Origin: Variovorax sp. SG517
GTDB taxonomy: Bacteria > Pseudomonadota > Gammaproteobacteria > Burkholderiales > Burkholderiaceae_C
Length of the DNA: 64,000 nt
Direction: 5' to 3'
Assembly: GCF_013376045.1 (NCBI RefSeq)
Contig: NZ_JABMJG010000005.1
Coordinates: 1-64,000, forward strand
The position numbers were made by a program, and so were the translations under genes. The notes under the pieces are model-generated. The model ran no database searches. It was not told the origin of the DNA and saw only the letters and a program-made list of their open reading frames with translations. Positions 40,229-48,576 of the stretch are shown here, piece after piece; within the stretch, counting starts at the first letter, position 1, and each line of letters opens with the position of its first letter.

Positions 40229-41002
40229 TTACTTCTCTGCGAAGGCGCGCTCGACGACGTAGTCGCCGGGCGTCGAGGTGTTGCCTTCCTTGAAGCCGCG
40301 CTTTTCCAGGATGTGCTTCAGGTCCACCAGCAGGCCGGGGCTGCCGCACAGCATGACGCGGTCTTCCTCGACGTTCAGCGGCGGCAGGCCCAGGTCGTCG
40401 GTGAGCTTGTTGCTCTCGATCAGGTCGGTGATGCGGCCCTGGTTGCGGAACTCCTCGCGCGTGACCGTGGGGTAGTACAGCAGCTGCTTCTCGATCATCT
40501 CGCCCAGGAACTCGTGCTTGGGCAGGTGGTCGGTCACGAGGTCGTGGTAGGCCAGCTCGTCGACCTGGCGCACGCCGTGCACCAGGATGACCTGCTCGAA
40601 CTTCTCGTAGGTGTCCGGGTCGCGGATGATGCTCATGAACGGTGCGAGGCCGGTGCCGGTGCCGAACAGGTACAGGCGCTTGGCCGGCAGCGTGTAGTCG
40701 ATCAGCAGCGTGCCCGTGGGCTTGCGGCCTACGATGATGGTGTCGCCCACCTGGATGTGCTGCAGCCTCGAGGTCAGCGGGCCGTCTTCCACCTTGATGC
40801 TCAGGAACTCGAGATGCTCCTCGTAGTTCGGGCTCACGATGCTGTAGGCGCGCAGCAGGGGCTTGTTGTTGACCTTCAGGCCGATCATCGTGAAATGACC
40901 GTTCGAGAAGCGCAGGGCCGGGTCGCGCGTGGTGGTGAAGGTGAACAGGCGATCGGTCCAGTGGTGGACGCTCAGGACGCGTTCTTCGCTGAATGCACTC
41001 AT
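40229..41002 (-). CDS. fpr: Ferredoxin--NADP+ reductase
   Basis: A 257-residue FAD enzyme of the bacterial subclass I/Fpr type, moving electrons between NADPH and ferredoxin or flavodoxin. The FAD-binding RAYSIVSPNYEEHLEF and NADP-binding LFGTGTGLAPFMSIIRD motifs are clear, and the protein ends DYVVERAFAEK, with the aromatic or hydrophobic tail typical of the class. It leads the operon with tetR and the enamidase and faces 6-hydroxynicotinate reductase, a ferredoxin-dependent enzyme in the anaerobic precedent. It may therefore supply that reductase, though it may equally serve general redox needs. No ferredoxin gene is in the cluster. Confidence 0.88.
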   Translation of the reverse strand: MSAFSEERVLSVHHWTDRLFTFTTTRDPALRFSNGHFTMIGLKVNNKPLLRAYSIVSPNYEEHLEFLSIKVEDGPLTSRLQHIQVGDTIIVGRKPTGTLLIDYTLPAKRLYLFGTGTGLAPFMSIIRDPDTYEKFEQVILVHGVRQVDELAYHDLVTDHLPKHEFLGEMIEKQLLYYPTVTREEFRNQGRITDLIESNKLTDDLGLPPLNVEEDRVMLCGSPGLLVDLKHILEKRGFKEGNTSTPGDYVVERAFAEK

Positions 41003-41166
41003 ACGGAACTCAAGAGTTGGTTGGTAACAGGGGAGGTTGGCTGAGCCTGCGTGCACGCCTTTGGGGCGAAAGCCGCCGGCCGGCTCCGAACCCTCCATTG
41101 TCGTTGGTCGGAGAAAACCCGATGAACACCGCTAGAAAACACCATTGCAAGCATCGGGCCCGTTTG

Positions 41167-41220
41167 CTACATTGACCTTTGATGTAGTGAATGCAACATG
41201 AAAGTGTAGGGAATGCTACA
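41167..41220. promoter_or_regulatory. Operator-like repeats in the fpr-hnr divergent region
   Basis: The 323-bp gap 41003-41325 holds three related elements. CTACAT (41167-41172) and ATGTAG (41182-41187) are inverted. TGTAGTGAATGCAACA (41183-41198) and TGTAGGGAATGCTACA (41205-41220) are near-identical, 22 bp apart (two helical turns), and the second has TGTAG/CTACA arms. They would suit a TetR dimer bound in tandem. No firm -35/-10 pair could be assigned; the rest of the gap is featureless apart from codon-like fragments. Confidence 0.55.
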
Positions 41221-41325
41221 CAAACGGAAGTCGATGCACAAGCGGGCGGACGGCACGTTTGTTGCAAACCCCGACAGCCCGGATTCGCACTTCGCCCAAC
41301 ACCGAACGCCCACGAGATCGCCCCG

Positions 41326-42939
41326 ATGACAGAACACACCAAGACAGACGGCCTCCCCGGCATGGACATGCCCGTGGTGGCCGAAGCCGGCAGCAGTGCC
41401 TTCGGCAAGGCACCGCCGCGCAACGAGCGCATGAGCACGGCCAAGGTCGAGTGCAACGCCTGCCCGGTGCTGTGCCAGATCTCCGATGGCCGCACCGGCG
41501 CCTGCGACCGCTACGCCAATAAAGAGGGCGTGCTGGTGCGGGTCGATCCCGTCGTGCTGCTGCGCCGAACCGTCGAGAGCGAGAAGCCCGCGCTCGTGCC
41601 CTTCGACCGCCCCGGCGCCGATTCTTCCGATGCCGCCCCCGACTGGAACGGCGACCTGCTGCATGCCGACGAAGTCTTCGTCACCGGCGTGGGCTCCTCC
41701 ACCACCTACCCCGACTACAAGCCCGCGCCCTTCATCGTGGCTTCCAAGGCCCAGGGCGTGGACATGGTCACCGTCGTCACCGAAGGCATCTTCAGCTACT
41801 GCAGCTTCAAGGTGAAGATCGACACCGACCGCTTCCTCGGCCCCGAGCAGGCCAACGTGCGCTACCGCGGCGAGGTCGTGGGCCACGTCACCACGGCCGA
41901 ATACGGCTCGCAGATGCTCTCGCTCGGCGGCGTGCACCACCTCACCGGCGGCAGCAAGAAGGAAGGCCGCATGACGGCCGAGCTGATGCAGCTGCTGGGC
42001 AACAAGAAGGCGGTGGAGTGCACCATCGACGGCGGCTCCACCCTCGTCATTCAGGCGGGCAAGGCGCCCATCGTCAACGGCGTGGAAGAGCAGCGCATGC
42101 GCGTGGGCTGCGGCTCGGCCGCGGTCGGCATCTTCGCGCGCCAGTTCGCGGGCGTGGCCGACGAGGTGGTGGTGGTCGACGACCACATCACCGGCGTGCT
42201 CACCGAGCACCAGGCCGGCCGCTGCCTCGACATGGCGCCCTCGGGTATCCAGATGCTGGGGCGCAAGTCCACGCCGGGGCGCTACTTCCAGGTGGCGAAC
42301 CCGGGCAACGGCTGGGGCGGCACCGACATCGCCGATCCGCTCGCGATCATCGAAGGCTGGGAAGAGGGCGTCGCACGCCCCGGCATGCGCCTGCTCATGA
42401 CGTCGACCACCGGCGAGCATGCCCAGTGGTATGTGCTCGACGACGCGCTCAAGCCCGTCGAACAGCCGATGCCGCCGGAGGTGAAGCGCATCGTCGATCG
42501 CATCGGCGAGAACTGCGAACCCTCGCTGTGCACGGTGCTGTTCCTGGGTGGTGCGGGCGGCAGCCTGCGCGCGGGCGTCACCGAGAACCCGGTGCTGCTC
42601 ACGCGCGCCATCAAGCGCGCGCTAGTCAACGTCACCTGCGGCGGCGCGCCGGCCTACGTATGGCCCGGCGGCGGCATCACCGTGATGGCCGACGTCATGC
42701 GCATGCCCGACAACAGCTTCGGCACCGTGCCCACGCCCGCCATCGTCGCACCCATCGAGTTCAGCATGCGGCGCGACGACTACGAGGCGCTCGGCGGCCA
42801 CGTCGAACACATCTTCCCGCTCGAGCAGGCGCTCGCCCGCGGTGCATGGCAGGAAGACGGCGCACCGCTCGCGCGCCAATGGCTCGCGGCGGACGACGCC
42901 AACCCGTGGCCCTTGGGCCACGCCCCCATGCTGGGCTGA
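41326..42939 (+). CDS. hnr: 6-Hydroxynicotinate reductase
   Basis: A 537-residue iron-sulfur protein resembling 6-hydroxynicotinate reductase of Eubacterium barkeri, which uses reduced ferredoxin to convert 6-hydroxynicotinate to 1,4,5,6-tetrahydro-6-oxonicotinate. The N-terminal ferredoxin-like site has cysteines 43, 46, 50 and 60 (CNACPVLC, then TGAC). Later conserved regions include GVGSSTTYPDYKPAPFI, EGIFSYCSFKVKIDTDR and TCGGAPAYVWPGGGI. ATG 41326 is chosen; an in-frame ATG at 41191 falls in the operator region. It leads the plus-strand operon and faces the fpr-tetR-enamidase operon, so its substrate and product both have enzymes nearby. The assignment rests on remembered similarity plus context. 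Confidence 0.8.
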   Translation: MTEHTKTDGLPGMDMPVVAEAGSSAFGKAPPRNERMSTAKVECNACPVLCQISDGRTGACDRYANKEGVLVRVDPVVLLRRTVESEKPALVPFDRPGADSSDAAPDWNGDLLHADEVFVTGVGSSTTYPDYKPAPFIVASKAQGVDMVTVVTEGIFSYCSFKVKIDTDRFLGPEQANVRYRGEVVGHVTTAEYGSQMLSLGGVHHLTGGSKKEGRMTAELMQLLGNKKAVECTIDGGSTLVIQAGKAPIVNGVEEQRMRVGCGSAAVGIFARQFAGVADEVVVVDDHITGVLTEHQAGRCLDMAPSGIQMLGRKSTPGRYFQVANPGNGWGGTDIADPLAIIEGWEEGVARPGMRLLMTSTTGEHAQWYVLDDALKPVEQPMPPEVKRIVDRIGENCEPSLCTVLFLGGAGGSLRAGVTENPVLLTRAIKRALVNVTCGGAPAYVWPGGGITVMADVMRMPDNSFGTVPTPAIVAPIEFSMRRDDYEALGGHVEHIFPLEQALARGAWQEDGAPLARQWLAADDANPWPLGHAPMLG

Positions 42940-42941
42940 TC

Positions 42942-43859
42942 ATGCCTGCCGAACGCACGGCGCTCGACAAGAGCCGCTGGCACTTCAACCACGGCCCGAT
43001 CGACATCGTGGCCGAGGCGCACGGCGACCCGTACGCCGTGGCCGCCGCGCACGACGCGGCGTGGGCGCGCTTCGTCCACGTGCTCGACGAGCTGGTGCAC
43101 GAGCTGCCGCTGCTGCGACTGCCCGTCACCGACAGGATGCGCCCGCGCAACGTGGTGGCGCGCCGCATGTGGGACGCCTGCGCTGCGTTCTCGCCGACCT
43201 TCATCACGCCGATGGCGGCGGTGGCCGGCTCCGTGGCGCAGGAGCTCATCGCCTTCTACGAGCGCCCCGGCGTCGAGCGCGCGTGGATCAACAACGGCGG
43301 CGACATCGCGCTGCATCTCGCGCCCGGGCAGTCCGCGCGCGTGGGCGTGTTCGCCGACATCGCGCGCTTCGACCTGCGCAGCCATCTCGCCGGCGAGGGC
43401 GGGATCCTCACCACCGACGGCCAGTTCGAGCTGCGCGCCGACCAGCCCGTGCGCGGCGTCGCCACCAGCGGCTGGCGCGGACGCAGCTTCTCGCTGGGCA
43501 TCGCCGACAGCGTGACGGTGCTGGCCGCCACCGCGGCTCAGGCCGACGCCGCGGCGACAGTGATCGCCAACGCCGTCGACGTGGACGACGAAGCCATCGC
43601 GCGCCGCCCCGCGAACGAGTGCAAGGACGACAGCGACCTGTGCGACACGCTCGTCACCGTCGACGTGCCCGCGCTGGCCCCCGCGCAGGTGCGCAGCGCA
43701 CTCGATACGGGCGCGGTGTGCGCCAAGGTCCTGCAAAAAGGCGGGCTCGTGTGGGCCGCTCTACTCGTTTGCCAGGGGCAGTGGAGACTTGTCGAGCCCT
43801 TATGCTCGAAGGCGCTCGGCACAGCGTTGCCCAGATCCGTTGGTTCAGTATTTGCTTAA
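42942..43859 (+). CDS. UPF0280/ApbE-like protein
   Basis: A 305-residue protein of the UPF0280 family, distantly related to ApbE, the FMN transferase that attaches flavin covalently to target proteins. Recognisable segments are ITPMAAVAGSVAQELIAFY, INNGGDIALHL and GVATSGWRGRSFSLG, the last matching the ApbE core. It starts 2 bases after hnr, implying tight coupling; a role in maturing the hnr flavin site is plausible but I saw no clear ApbE target motif in Hnr. It carries no signal peptide, so it acts in the cytosol. The C-terminal third (from about residue 210) is less conserved and has no known function. Confidence 0.75.
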   Translation: MPAERTALDKSRWHFNHGPIDIVAEAHGDPYAVAAAHDAAWARFVHVLDELVHELPLLRLPVTDRMRPRNVVARRMWDACAAFSPTFITPMAAVAGSVAQELIAFYERPGVERAWINNGGDIALHLAPGQSARVGVFADIARFDLRSHLAGEGGILTTDGQFELRADQPVRGVATSGWRGRSFSLGIADSVTVLAATAAQADAAATVIANAVDVDDEAIARRPANECKDDSDLCDTLVTVDVPALAPAQVRSALDTGAVCAKVLQKGGLVWAALLVCQGQWRLVEPLCSKALGTALPRSVGSVFA

Positions 43860-43880
43860 CGAAAAGCAAGGTTCTTTTTC

Positions 43881-44522
43881 ATGATCGAAATCCGCCGCGT
43901 CTTCACCCATGTCGAGCACATCCACCACGAGTTCGGACCGCGCGCCGACACCCCGCTGGTGCGTGGTGCCATCGGCGCGGTGCTGACCAATCCGTTCGCC
44001 GGCCGCTACGAGCCCGACATCCTGCCGATGATGGCGCTGCTCGACCCGGTGGGCGTCGACATGGCGCACCGGCTGCACGCCGCCATGGACGTGCCGCTGG
44101 AGCGGATCGCCACCTACGGCAAGGGCGCCATCGTCGGCGCCGACGGCGAGCTGGAGCACGGTGCGCTGTGGCACGTGCCGGGCGGCTACGCCATGCGCGA
44201 ACTGCTGGGCTGGAAGGGCAGCCGCGCCGCCTACACCGCAGGCAAGGCTGAAGAGAAGACCGGCCAGCCCGGCAATGCGCTCTCGATCGTGCCCTCGACC
44301 AAGAAGGTCGGCCCGCCCGGCGCCGCGCTCGACGTGCCGCTGACCAACATCAACGCCAGCTACGTGCGCGGCCAGTTCGACGCCATCGAGGTGCGCGTGC
44401 CCGGCGCGCCGGCGGCCGACGAGATCGTCTTCATCCTCGCGATGAGCACCGGCTACCGCGTCCACGCACGCGTAGGTGGCCTGCTCGCCAAAGACATCAG
44501 CAAATGGGATGGCCTGCGCTGA
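43881..44522 (+). CDS. DUF1185 (amino acid synthesis family) protein, paralogue 1
   Basis: A 213-residue protein of DUF1185 (Pfam AA_synth). It opens IEIRRVFTHVEHIHHEFG and carries AIGAVLTNPFAGRYEPDILPMM, YGKGAIVGADGELEHGALW and ALDVPLTNINASYVRGQFDAIE. No biochemical function is established for the family. It lacks signal or membrane segments. It follows UPF0280 by 21 bases and precedes a second, clearly related copy, so the two may form a heteromeric complex. Position in a nicotinate cluster suggests a step after or around ring opening, but this is inference only. Confidence 0.8.
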   Translation: MIEIRRVFTHVEHIHHEFGPRADTPLVRGAIGAVLTNPFAGRYEPDILPMMALLDPVGVDMAHRLHAAMDVPLERIATYGKGAIVGADGELEHGALWHVPGGYAMRELLGWKGSRAAYTAGKAEEKTGQPGNALSIVPSTKKVGPPGAALDVPLTNINASYVRGQFDAIEVRVPGAPAADEIVFILAMSTGYRVHARVGGLLAKDISKWDGLR

Positions 44523-44558
44523 GCCGCAGCATCCATACAGAGACAAGGAACACAGAAC

Positions 44559-45143
44559 ATGACCGCCAACATCCGCAAGCTCGTAGTACAGGTCGATGAA
44601 ACCCGCCGCGAAATGGGCAAGGACATCACGCCGCCCACGCGCCGCGCCGTCGCCATCGCCGTGATCGAGAACCCCTACGCCGGCCGCTACAGCGAGAACC
44701 TCGACGACCTGATCGCCATCGGCGAGGAACTCGGCGCCCTTCTGGGTCAGAAGGCCGTGAAGGCGCTGAGCATCGAGCCCGGCCAGGCGCAGAGCTACGG
44801 CAAGGCCGCCATCGTCGGCGAGCGCGGCGAGCTCGAGCATGCCGCCGCCATCCTGCATCCCAAGCTGGGCGCGCCGCTGCGCGTGGCGGTCGAGAAGGGT
44901 GCGGCGCTCGTGCCCTCGGCCAAGAAGCAGGGCACGCTGGGCACCGCCATCGACGTGCCGCTGGGCCACAAAGACGCCGCCTTCGTGCGCAGCCATTTCG
45001 ACGCCGTCGAGGCTCGCGTGAGCGACGCCCCGCGCGCCAACGAGATCGTGGTGGCGGTGGCCGTCACCGACAGCGGCCGTCCTCTGCCGCGCATCGGCGG
45101 CCTGCAGGTCCATGAGATCAAGGGCGAAGACGGTCTTCGCTGA
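44559..45143 (+). CDS. DUF1185 (amino acid synthesis family) protein, paralogue 2
   Basis: A 194-residue relative of the preceding gene. Matching segments are RAVAIAVIENPYAGRYSENLD, YGKAAIVGERGELEHAAA, PSAKKQGTLGTAIDVPLGHK and RSHFDAVEARVSDAPRANEI. It is about 20 residues shorter, lacking the tail around the first copy's LLGWKGSRAAYT segment. A tandem duplication followed by divergence is the likely origin. AAGGAA precedes the start. It is followed by the first Liv-type binding protein gene after 70 bp. Function unknown; see the first copy. Confidence 0.8.
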   Translation: MTANIRKLVVQVDETRREMGKDITPPTRRAVAIAVIENPYAGRYSENLDDLIAIGEELGALLGQKAVKALSIEPGQAQSYGKAAIVGERGELEHAAAILHPKLGAPLRVAVEKGAALVPSAKKQGTLGTAIDVPLGHKDAAFVRSHFDAVEARVSDAPRANEIVVAVAVTDSGRPLPRIGGLQVHEIKGEDGLR

Positions 45144-45213
45144 TCGTTTCTTCCGCCCTTCCAGCCCATTCACGGTGTTTCCTTTCCTCTTTCGATTTCA
45201 AGGAGCTTTTCCC

Positions 45214-46419
45214 ATGACCCCATTGCGTCACGTCTTCAGCGCCGCAGCCCTCGCAGCGCTGACCACTGCTCTCGTTCCCGCGCATGCGCAGGGCGTGATC
45301 AAGATCGGCGAAGTCAACAGCTACAAGGCCCAGCCCGCCTTCCTCGAGCCCTACAAGAAGGGCATGGAGCTGGCCGTCGAAGAGATCAACGCCAAGGGTG
45401 GCGTGAACGGAAAGAAGGTCGAGCTCATCATGCGCGACGACAACGCCAACCCCGGCGACGCCGTGCGCGTGGCCGAAGAACTGGTGGCGCGCGAGAAGAT
45501 CGACGTGCTCACCGGCACCTTCCTGTCGAACACCGGCCTGGCCGTGGCCGACTTCGCCAAGCAGAAGAAGATCTTCTTCCTGGCCGGTGAACCGCTGACC
45601 GACAAGATGACCTGGCAGGGCGGCAACGAATACACCTACCGCCTGCGTCCCGGCACCTACATGCAGGCCGCGATGCTGGTACCGGAAGCCGTCAAGCTCA
45701 AGAAGAAGCGCTGGGCCGTCGTGTACCCCAACTACGAATACGGCCAATCGGCCGTGGCCGCATTCAAGACACTGCTGAAGGCCGCGCAGCCCGACGTCGA
45801 GTTCGTCGCCGAGCAGGCGCCGCCGCTCGGCAAGGTCGACGCGGGCGCCGTCGCCCAGGCGCTGGCCGACGCCAAGCCCGATGCGATCTTCAACGTGCTC
45901 TTCGGCGCCGACCTCTCGAAGTTCGTGCGCGAAGGCAACACCCGCGGCCTCTTCAAGGACCGCTCGGTCGTCAGCGTGCTGACCGGCGAGCCCGAGTACC
46001 TCGATCCGCTGAAGGACGAAACGCCCAACGGCTGGATCGTGACCGGCTACCCCTGGTACGGCATCCAGACGCCCGAGCACAAGGCCTTCTTCCTCGCGTA
46101 CCACGCCAAGTACAACGATTACCCGCGCCTGGGCTCGGTGGTCGGCTACAGCATGATCAAGTCCGTCGCGGCCGGCGTGGTCAAGGCCAAGGGCACCGAA
46201 ACGCCGAAGCTCGTCGAAGCCTTCAAGGGCCTGCAGGTCGATACGCCGTTCGGCAAGATCAGCTACCGCGCCGAAGACCACCAGTCCACCATGGGCGCCT
46301 TCGTCGGCAAGACGAAGAACGAGAACGGCAAGGGCGTGATGGTCGACTACACCTACTTCGACGGTGCCAAGTTCCAGCCCTCCGCCGCCGACGTCAAGAA
46401 ATCGCGCGCCGCCGACTGA
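45214..46419 (+). CDS. Liv-type ABC transporter substrate-binding protein 1
   Basis: A 401-residue periplasmic binding protein of the branched-chain amino acid (Peripla_BP_6) class. The signal ends PAHAQGV near residue 26. GVIKIGEVNSYKAQPAFLEP, then GMELAVEEINAKGGVNGKKVEL, is family-typical. It is the first gene of the SBP1-livHM-livG-livF set and follows the DUF1185 genes in the same direction, so nicotinate or a related aromatic acid is a likely ligand, as this class often imports aromatic acids. AAGGAG precedes the ATG. A 222-bp gap with two dispersed repeats follows. Confidence 0.88.
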   Translation: MTPLRHVFSAAALAALTTALVPAHAQGVIKIGEVNSYKAQPAFLEPYKKGMELAVEEINAKGGVNGKKVELIMRDDNANPGDAVRVAEELVAREKIDVLTGTFLSNTGLAVADFAKQKKIFFLAGEPLTDKMTWQGGNEYTYRLRPGTYMQAAMLVPEAVKLKKKRWAVVYPNYEYGQSAVAAFKTLLKAAQPDVEFVAEQAPPLGKVDAGAVAQALADAKPDAIFNVLFGADLSKFVREGNTRGLFKDRSVVSVLTGEPEYLDPLKDETPNGWIVTGYPWYGIQTPEHKAFFLAYHAKYNDYPRLGSVVGYSMIKSVAAGVVKAKGTETPKLVEAFKGLQVDTPFGKISYRAEDHQSTMGAFVGKTKNENGKGVMVDYTYFDGAKFQPSAADVKKSRAAD

Positions 46420-46423
46420 TATG

Positions 46424-46520
46424 GCTCGCCCCCAGGCTGCGCGCACTTCGTGTCGCTTCGCCAACCCCCTTCCGGGGGCAACACCAACGGCCCGGCAAAG
46501 CCGGTTCCGTGGTGTTCCCC
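46424..46520 (-). repeat. Dispersed ~100-bp repeat, family A, copy 3
   Basis: A full-length copy in reverse orientation relative to copy 1, starting CTCGCCCCCAGGCTGCGCGC and ending with the AAAGCCGGTTCCGTGGTGTT block. It fills most of the gap between SBP1 and livHM. Confidence 0.88.
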
Positions 46521-46526
46521 GAATTT

Positions 46527-46563
46527 CTCCCTCCCCTTTTGGGGGAGGGTCGGGGTGGGGGCA
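46527..46563. repeat. Family B inverted repeat, half element
   Basis: CTCCCTCCCC-TTTT-GGGGGAGGG followed by TCGGGGTGGGGGCA. This is one arm of the family B element seen complete at 52707-52822 and 55170-55272. It directly abuts the family A copy, so the two families can be neighbours. Confidence 0.7.
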
Positions 46564-46641
46564 CGACGGCGCCAACCGCGGGGCTGCGTTGAATGCGGAT
46601 GCTCCTCCCATGAATGAAAACCGCCACCAGAAGGCCTTCGG

Positions 46642-48576
46642 ATGAGTCTTTCTTCATTGCTGCTTCAGTTCCTCACCGGGCTGTCGTCGGCTTCGTCGCT
46701 GTTCCTCGTGGGGGCTGGCCTTTCGCTGATCTTCGGCGTCACGCGCATCGTCAACTTTGCGCATGGCTCCTTCTTCATGGTCGGCATCTACCTTGCCTAC
46801 ACGCTGGTCGAGAAGCTCGGCGGCGGCATGGCCTTCTGGCCGGCGGTGGTGCTTTCCGCGATTGCGGTCGGCATCCTCGGCGCGCTGATCGAAATGGTGC
46901 TGCTGCGCCGCATCTACAAGTCGCCGGAGCTGTTCCAGCTGCTGGCGACCTTCGCACTGGTTCTCGTCATCAAGGACGCGGTGCTCTACATCTGGGGGCC
47001 TGACGAGCTGCTCGGGCCGCGCGCGCCGGGCCTGTCGGGCTCGGTCGAAATCCTGGGCCGGCAGTTTCCGACCTATGACCTGTTTCTGATCGTCGTCGGC
47101 CCGGTCGTGCTCGGCCTCATGTGGCTGCTGCTCACGCGCACCCGCTGGGGCACGCTGGTGCGCGCCGCCACGCAAGACCGCGAGATGGTCAGCGCGCTGG
47201 GCGTGAACCAGGCCTGGCTCTTCACCGCGGTGTTCGGGCTCGGCGCCATGCTCGCGGGCCTGGGCGGCGCGCTGCAGCTGCCGCGCGAACCGGCCACGCT
47301 CGCGATGGACCTCAACACCATCGGCGCGGCCTTCGTGGTGGTGGTGGTGGGCGGCATGGGCTCCATTCCGGGTGCCTATGCAGCCGCGCTGCTGATCTCC
47401 GAAATCAAGGCCGTGTGCATCTGGCTTGGCGTGGTTGAAATCTTCGGCTACAGCGTGTCGTTCTCGAAGCTCACGCTGGTGGTCGACTTCATCGTCATGG
47501 CCATCGTGCTGGTGTGGCGCCCGTGGGGCCTGTTCGGCAGGCCGCAGGCGCCCAGCCGCTACGTGGGCATGGCCGAGGAGCCGCTGCGCCGCGCGAGCAA
47601 GGGCTACCTGTGGCTGGTGGCCGCGCTGGGCGTGGCGCTCATGGCCATGCCTCTGCTTACCGCCGGCTCGCCCTACACCACGGTGCTGATGATCGACCTG
47701 CTGATCGCCGCCCTGTTCGCCGCCAGCCTGCACTTCATCATGGGCCCGGCCGGCATGCACTCGTTCGGCCACGCCGCCTACTTCGGCCTCGGGGCCTATG
47801 GCGCCGCGCTGCTGGTGCGCTCCAGCGGCCTGCCGATGGAAGCGGCGCTCATCGTGGCCCCGCTGGTCGCGGCCATCGGCGCCCTGGTCTACGGCTGGTT
47901 CGCGGTGCGGCTGTCGGGCGTGTACCTGGCCATGCTCACGCTGGCGTTCGCGCAGATCACCTGGGCCGTCGTCTACCAGTGGGATTCGTTCACCGGCGGC
48001 AGCAACGGCCTTACGGGCGTGTGGCCGTCGGAGTGGCTGTCGGACAAGCGCACCTACTACTGGCTCACGCTGGTGCTCGTGGCCGCCGGCATCCTGATGC
48101 TGCGCCGCGTGCTGTTCTCGCCCTTCGGCTATGCATTGCGCGCGGGCCGCGACTCGCTGCTTCGCGCCGACGCCATCGGCATCGACGTCAAGCGCATGCA
48201 GTGGACCGCCTTCGTCGTCGCCGGCGCTGCGGCCGGTCTGGCCGGCTCGCTCTATGCTTTTTCCAAGGGCAGCATCTCGCCCGAAAGTCTCAGCGTCGAC
48301 AAGTCGGTCGACGGGCTGGTGATGGTGCTGCTGGGCGGCATCCAGACCCTGGCCGGGCCGGTGGTCGGCGCCGTCACCTTCAGTTGGCTGCACGACACCG
48401 TGGCGCGCAACACCGACTACTGGCGCGCGACGCTCGGCGCCATCATCCTGATCCTCGTGCTGCTGTTCCCGCAGGGTATTGCAGGCTTTGCCAAGCAGCT
48501 GACCGACAAGCTGCTGCGCCGCGGCAAGCCCGAAACGGCGCCGTCGGTGCCTGAGGTGAAGGAGGCCAAGGCATGA
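46642..48576 (+). CDS. Fused LivH-LivM type ABC transporter permease
   Basis: A 644-residue protein joining two permeases that are usually separate. Residues ~1-295 resemble LivH (LSLIFGVTRIVNFAHGSFFM; NTIGAAFVVVVVGGMGSIPG). Residues ~320-625 resemble LivM (FIMGPAGMHSFGHAAYFGLG; YALRAGRDSLLRADAIGID; LVMVLLGGIQTLAGPVVG). Each half has about eight membrane helices. One polypeptide thus supplies the whole channel of the importer. Its stop overlaps livG by 4 bases. Such fusions occur in other proteobacteria; the linker around residues 296-320 (RPQAPSRYVGMAEEPLRRAS) is clearly in frame, so this is not a sequencing artefact. Confidence 0.92.
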   Translation: MSLSSLLLQFLTGLSSASSLFLVGAGLSLIFGVTRIVNFAHGSFFMVGIYLAYTLVEKLGGGMAFWPAVVLSAIAVGILGALIEMVLLRRIYKSPELFQLLATFALVLVIKDAVLYIWGPDELLGPRAPGLSGSVEILGRQFPTYDLFLIVVGPVVLGLMWLLLTRTRWGTLVRAATQDREMVSALGVNQAWLFTAVFGLGAMLAGLGGALQLPREPATLAMDLNTIGAAFVVVVVGGMGSIPGAYAAALLISEIKAVCIWLGVVEIFGYSVSFSKLTLVVDFIVMAIVLVWRPWGLFGRPQAPSRYVGMAEEPLRRASKGYLWLVAALGVALMAMPLLTAGSPYTTVLMIDLLIAALFAASLHFIMGPAGMHSFGHAAYFGLGAYGAALLVRSSGLPMEAALIVAPLVAAIGALVYGWFAVRLSGVYLAMLTLAFAQITWAVVYQWDSFTGGSNGLTGVWPSEWLSDKRTYYWLTLVLVAAGILMLRRVLFSPFGYALRAGRDSLLRADAIGIDVKRMQWTAFVVAGAAAGLAGSLYAFSKGSISPESLSVDKSVDGLVMVLLGGIQTLAGPVVGAVTFSWLHDTVARNTDYWRATLGAIILILVLLFPQGIAGFAKQLTDKLLRRGKPETAPSVPEVKEAKA

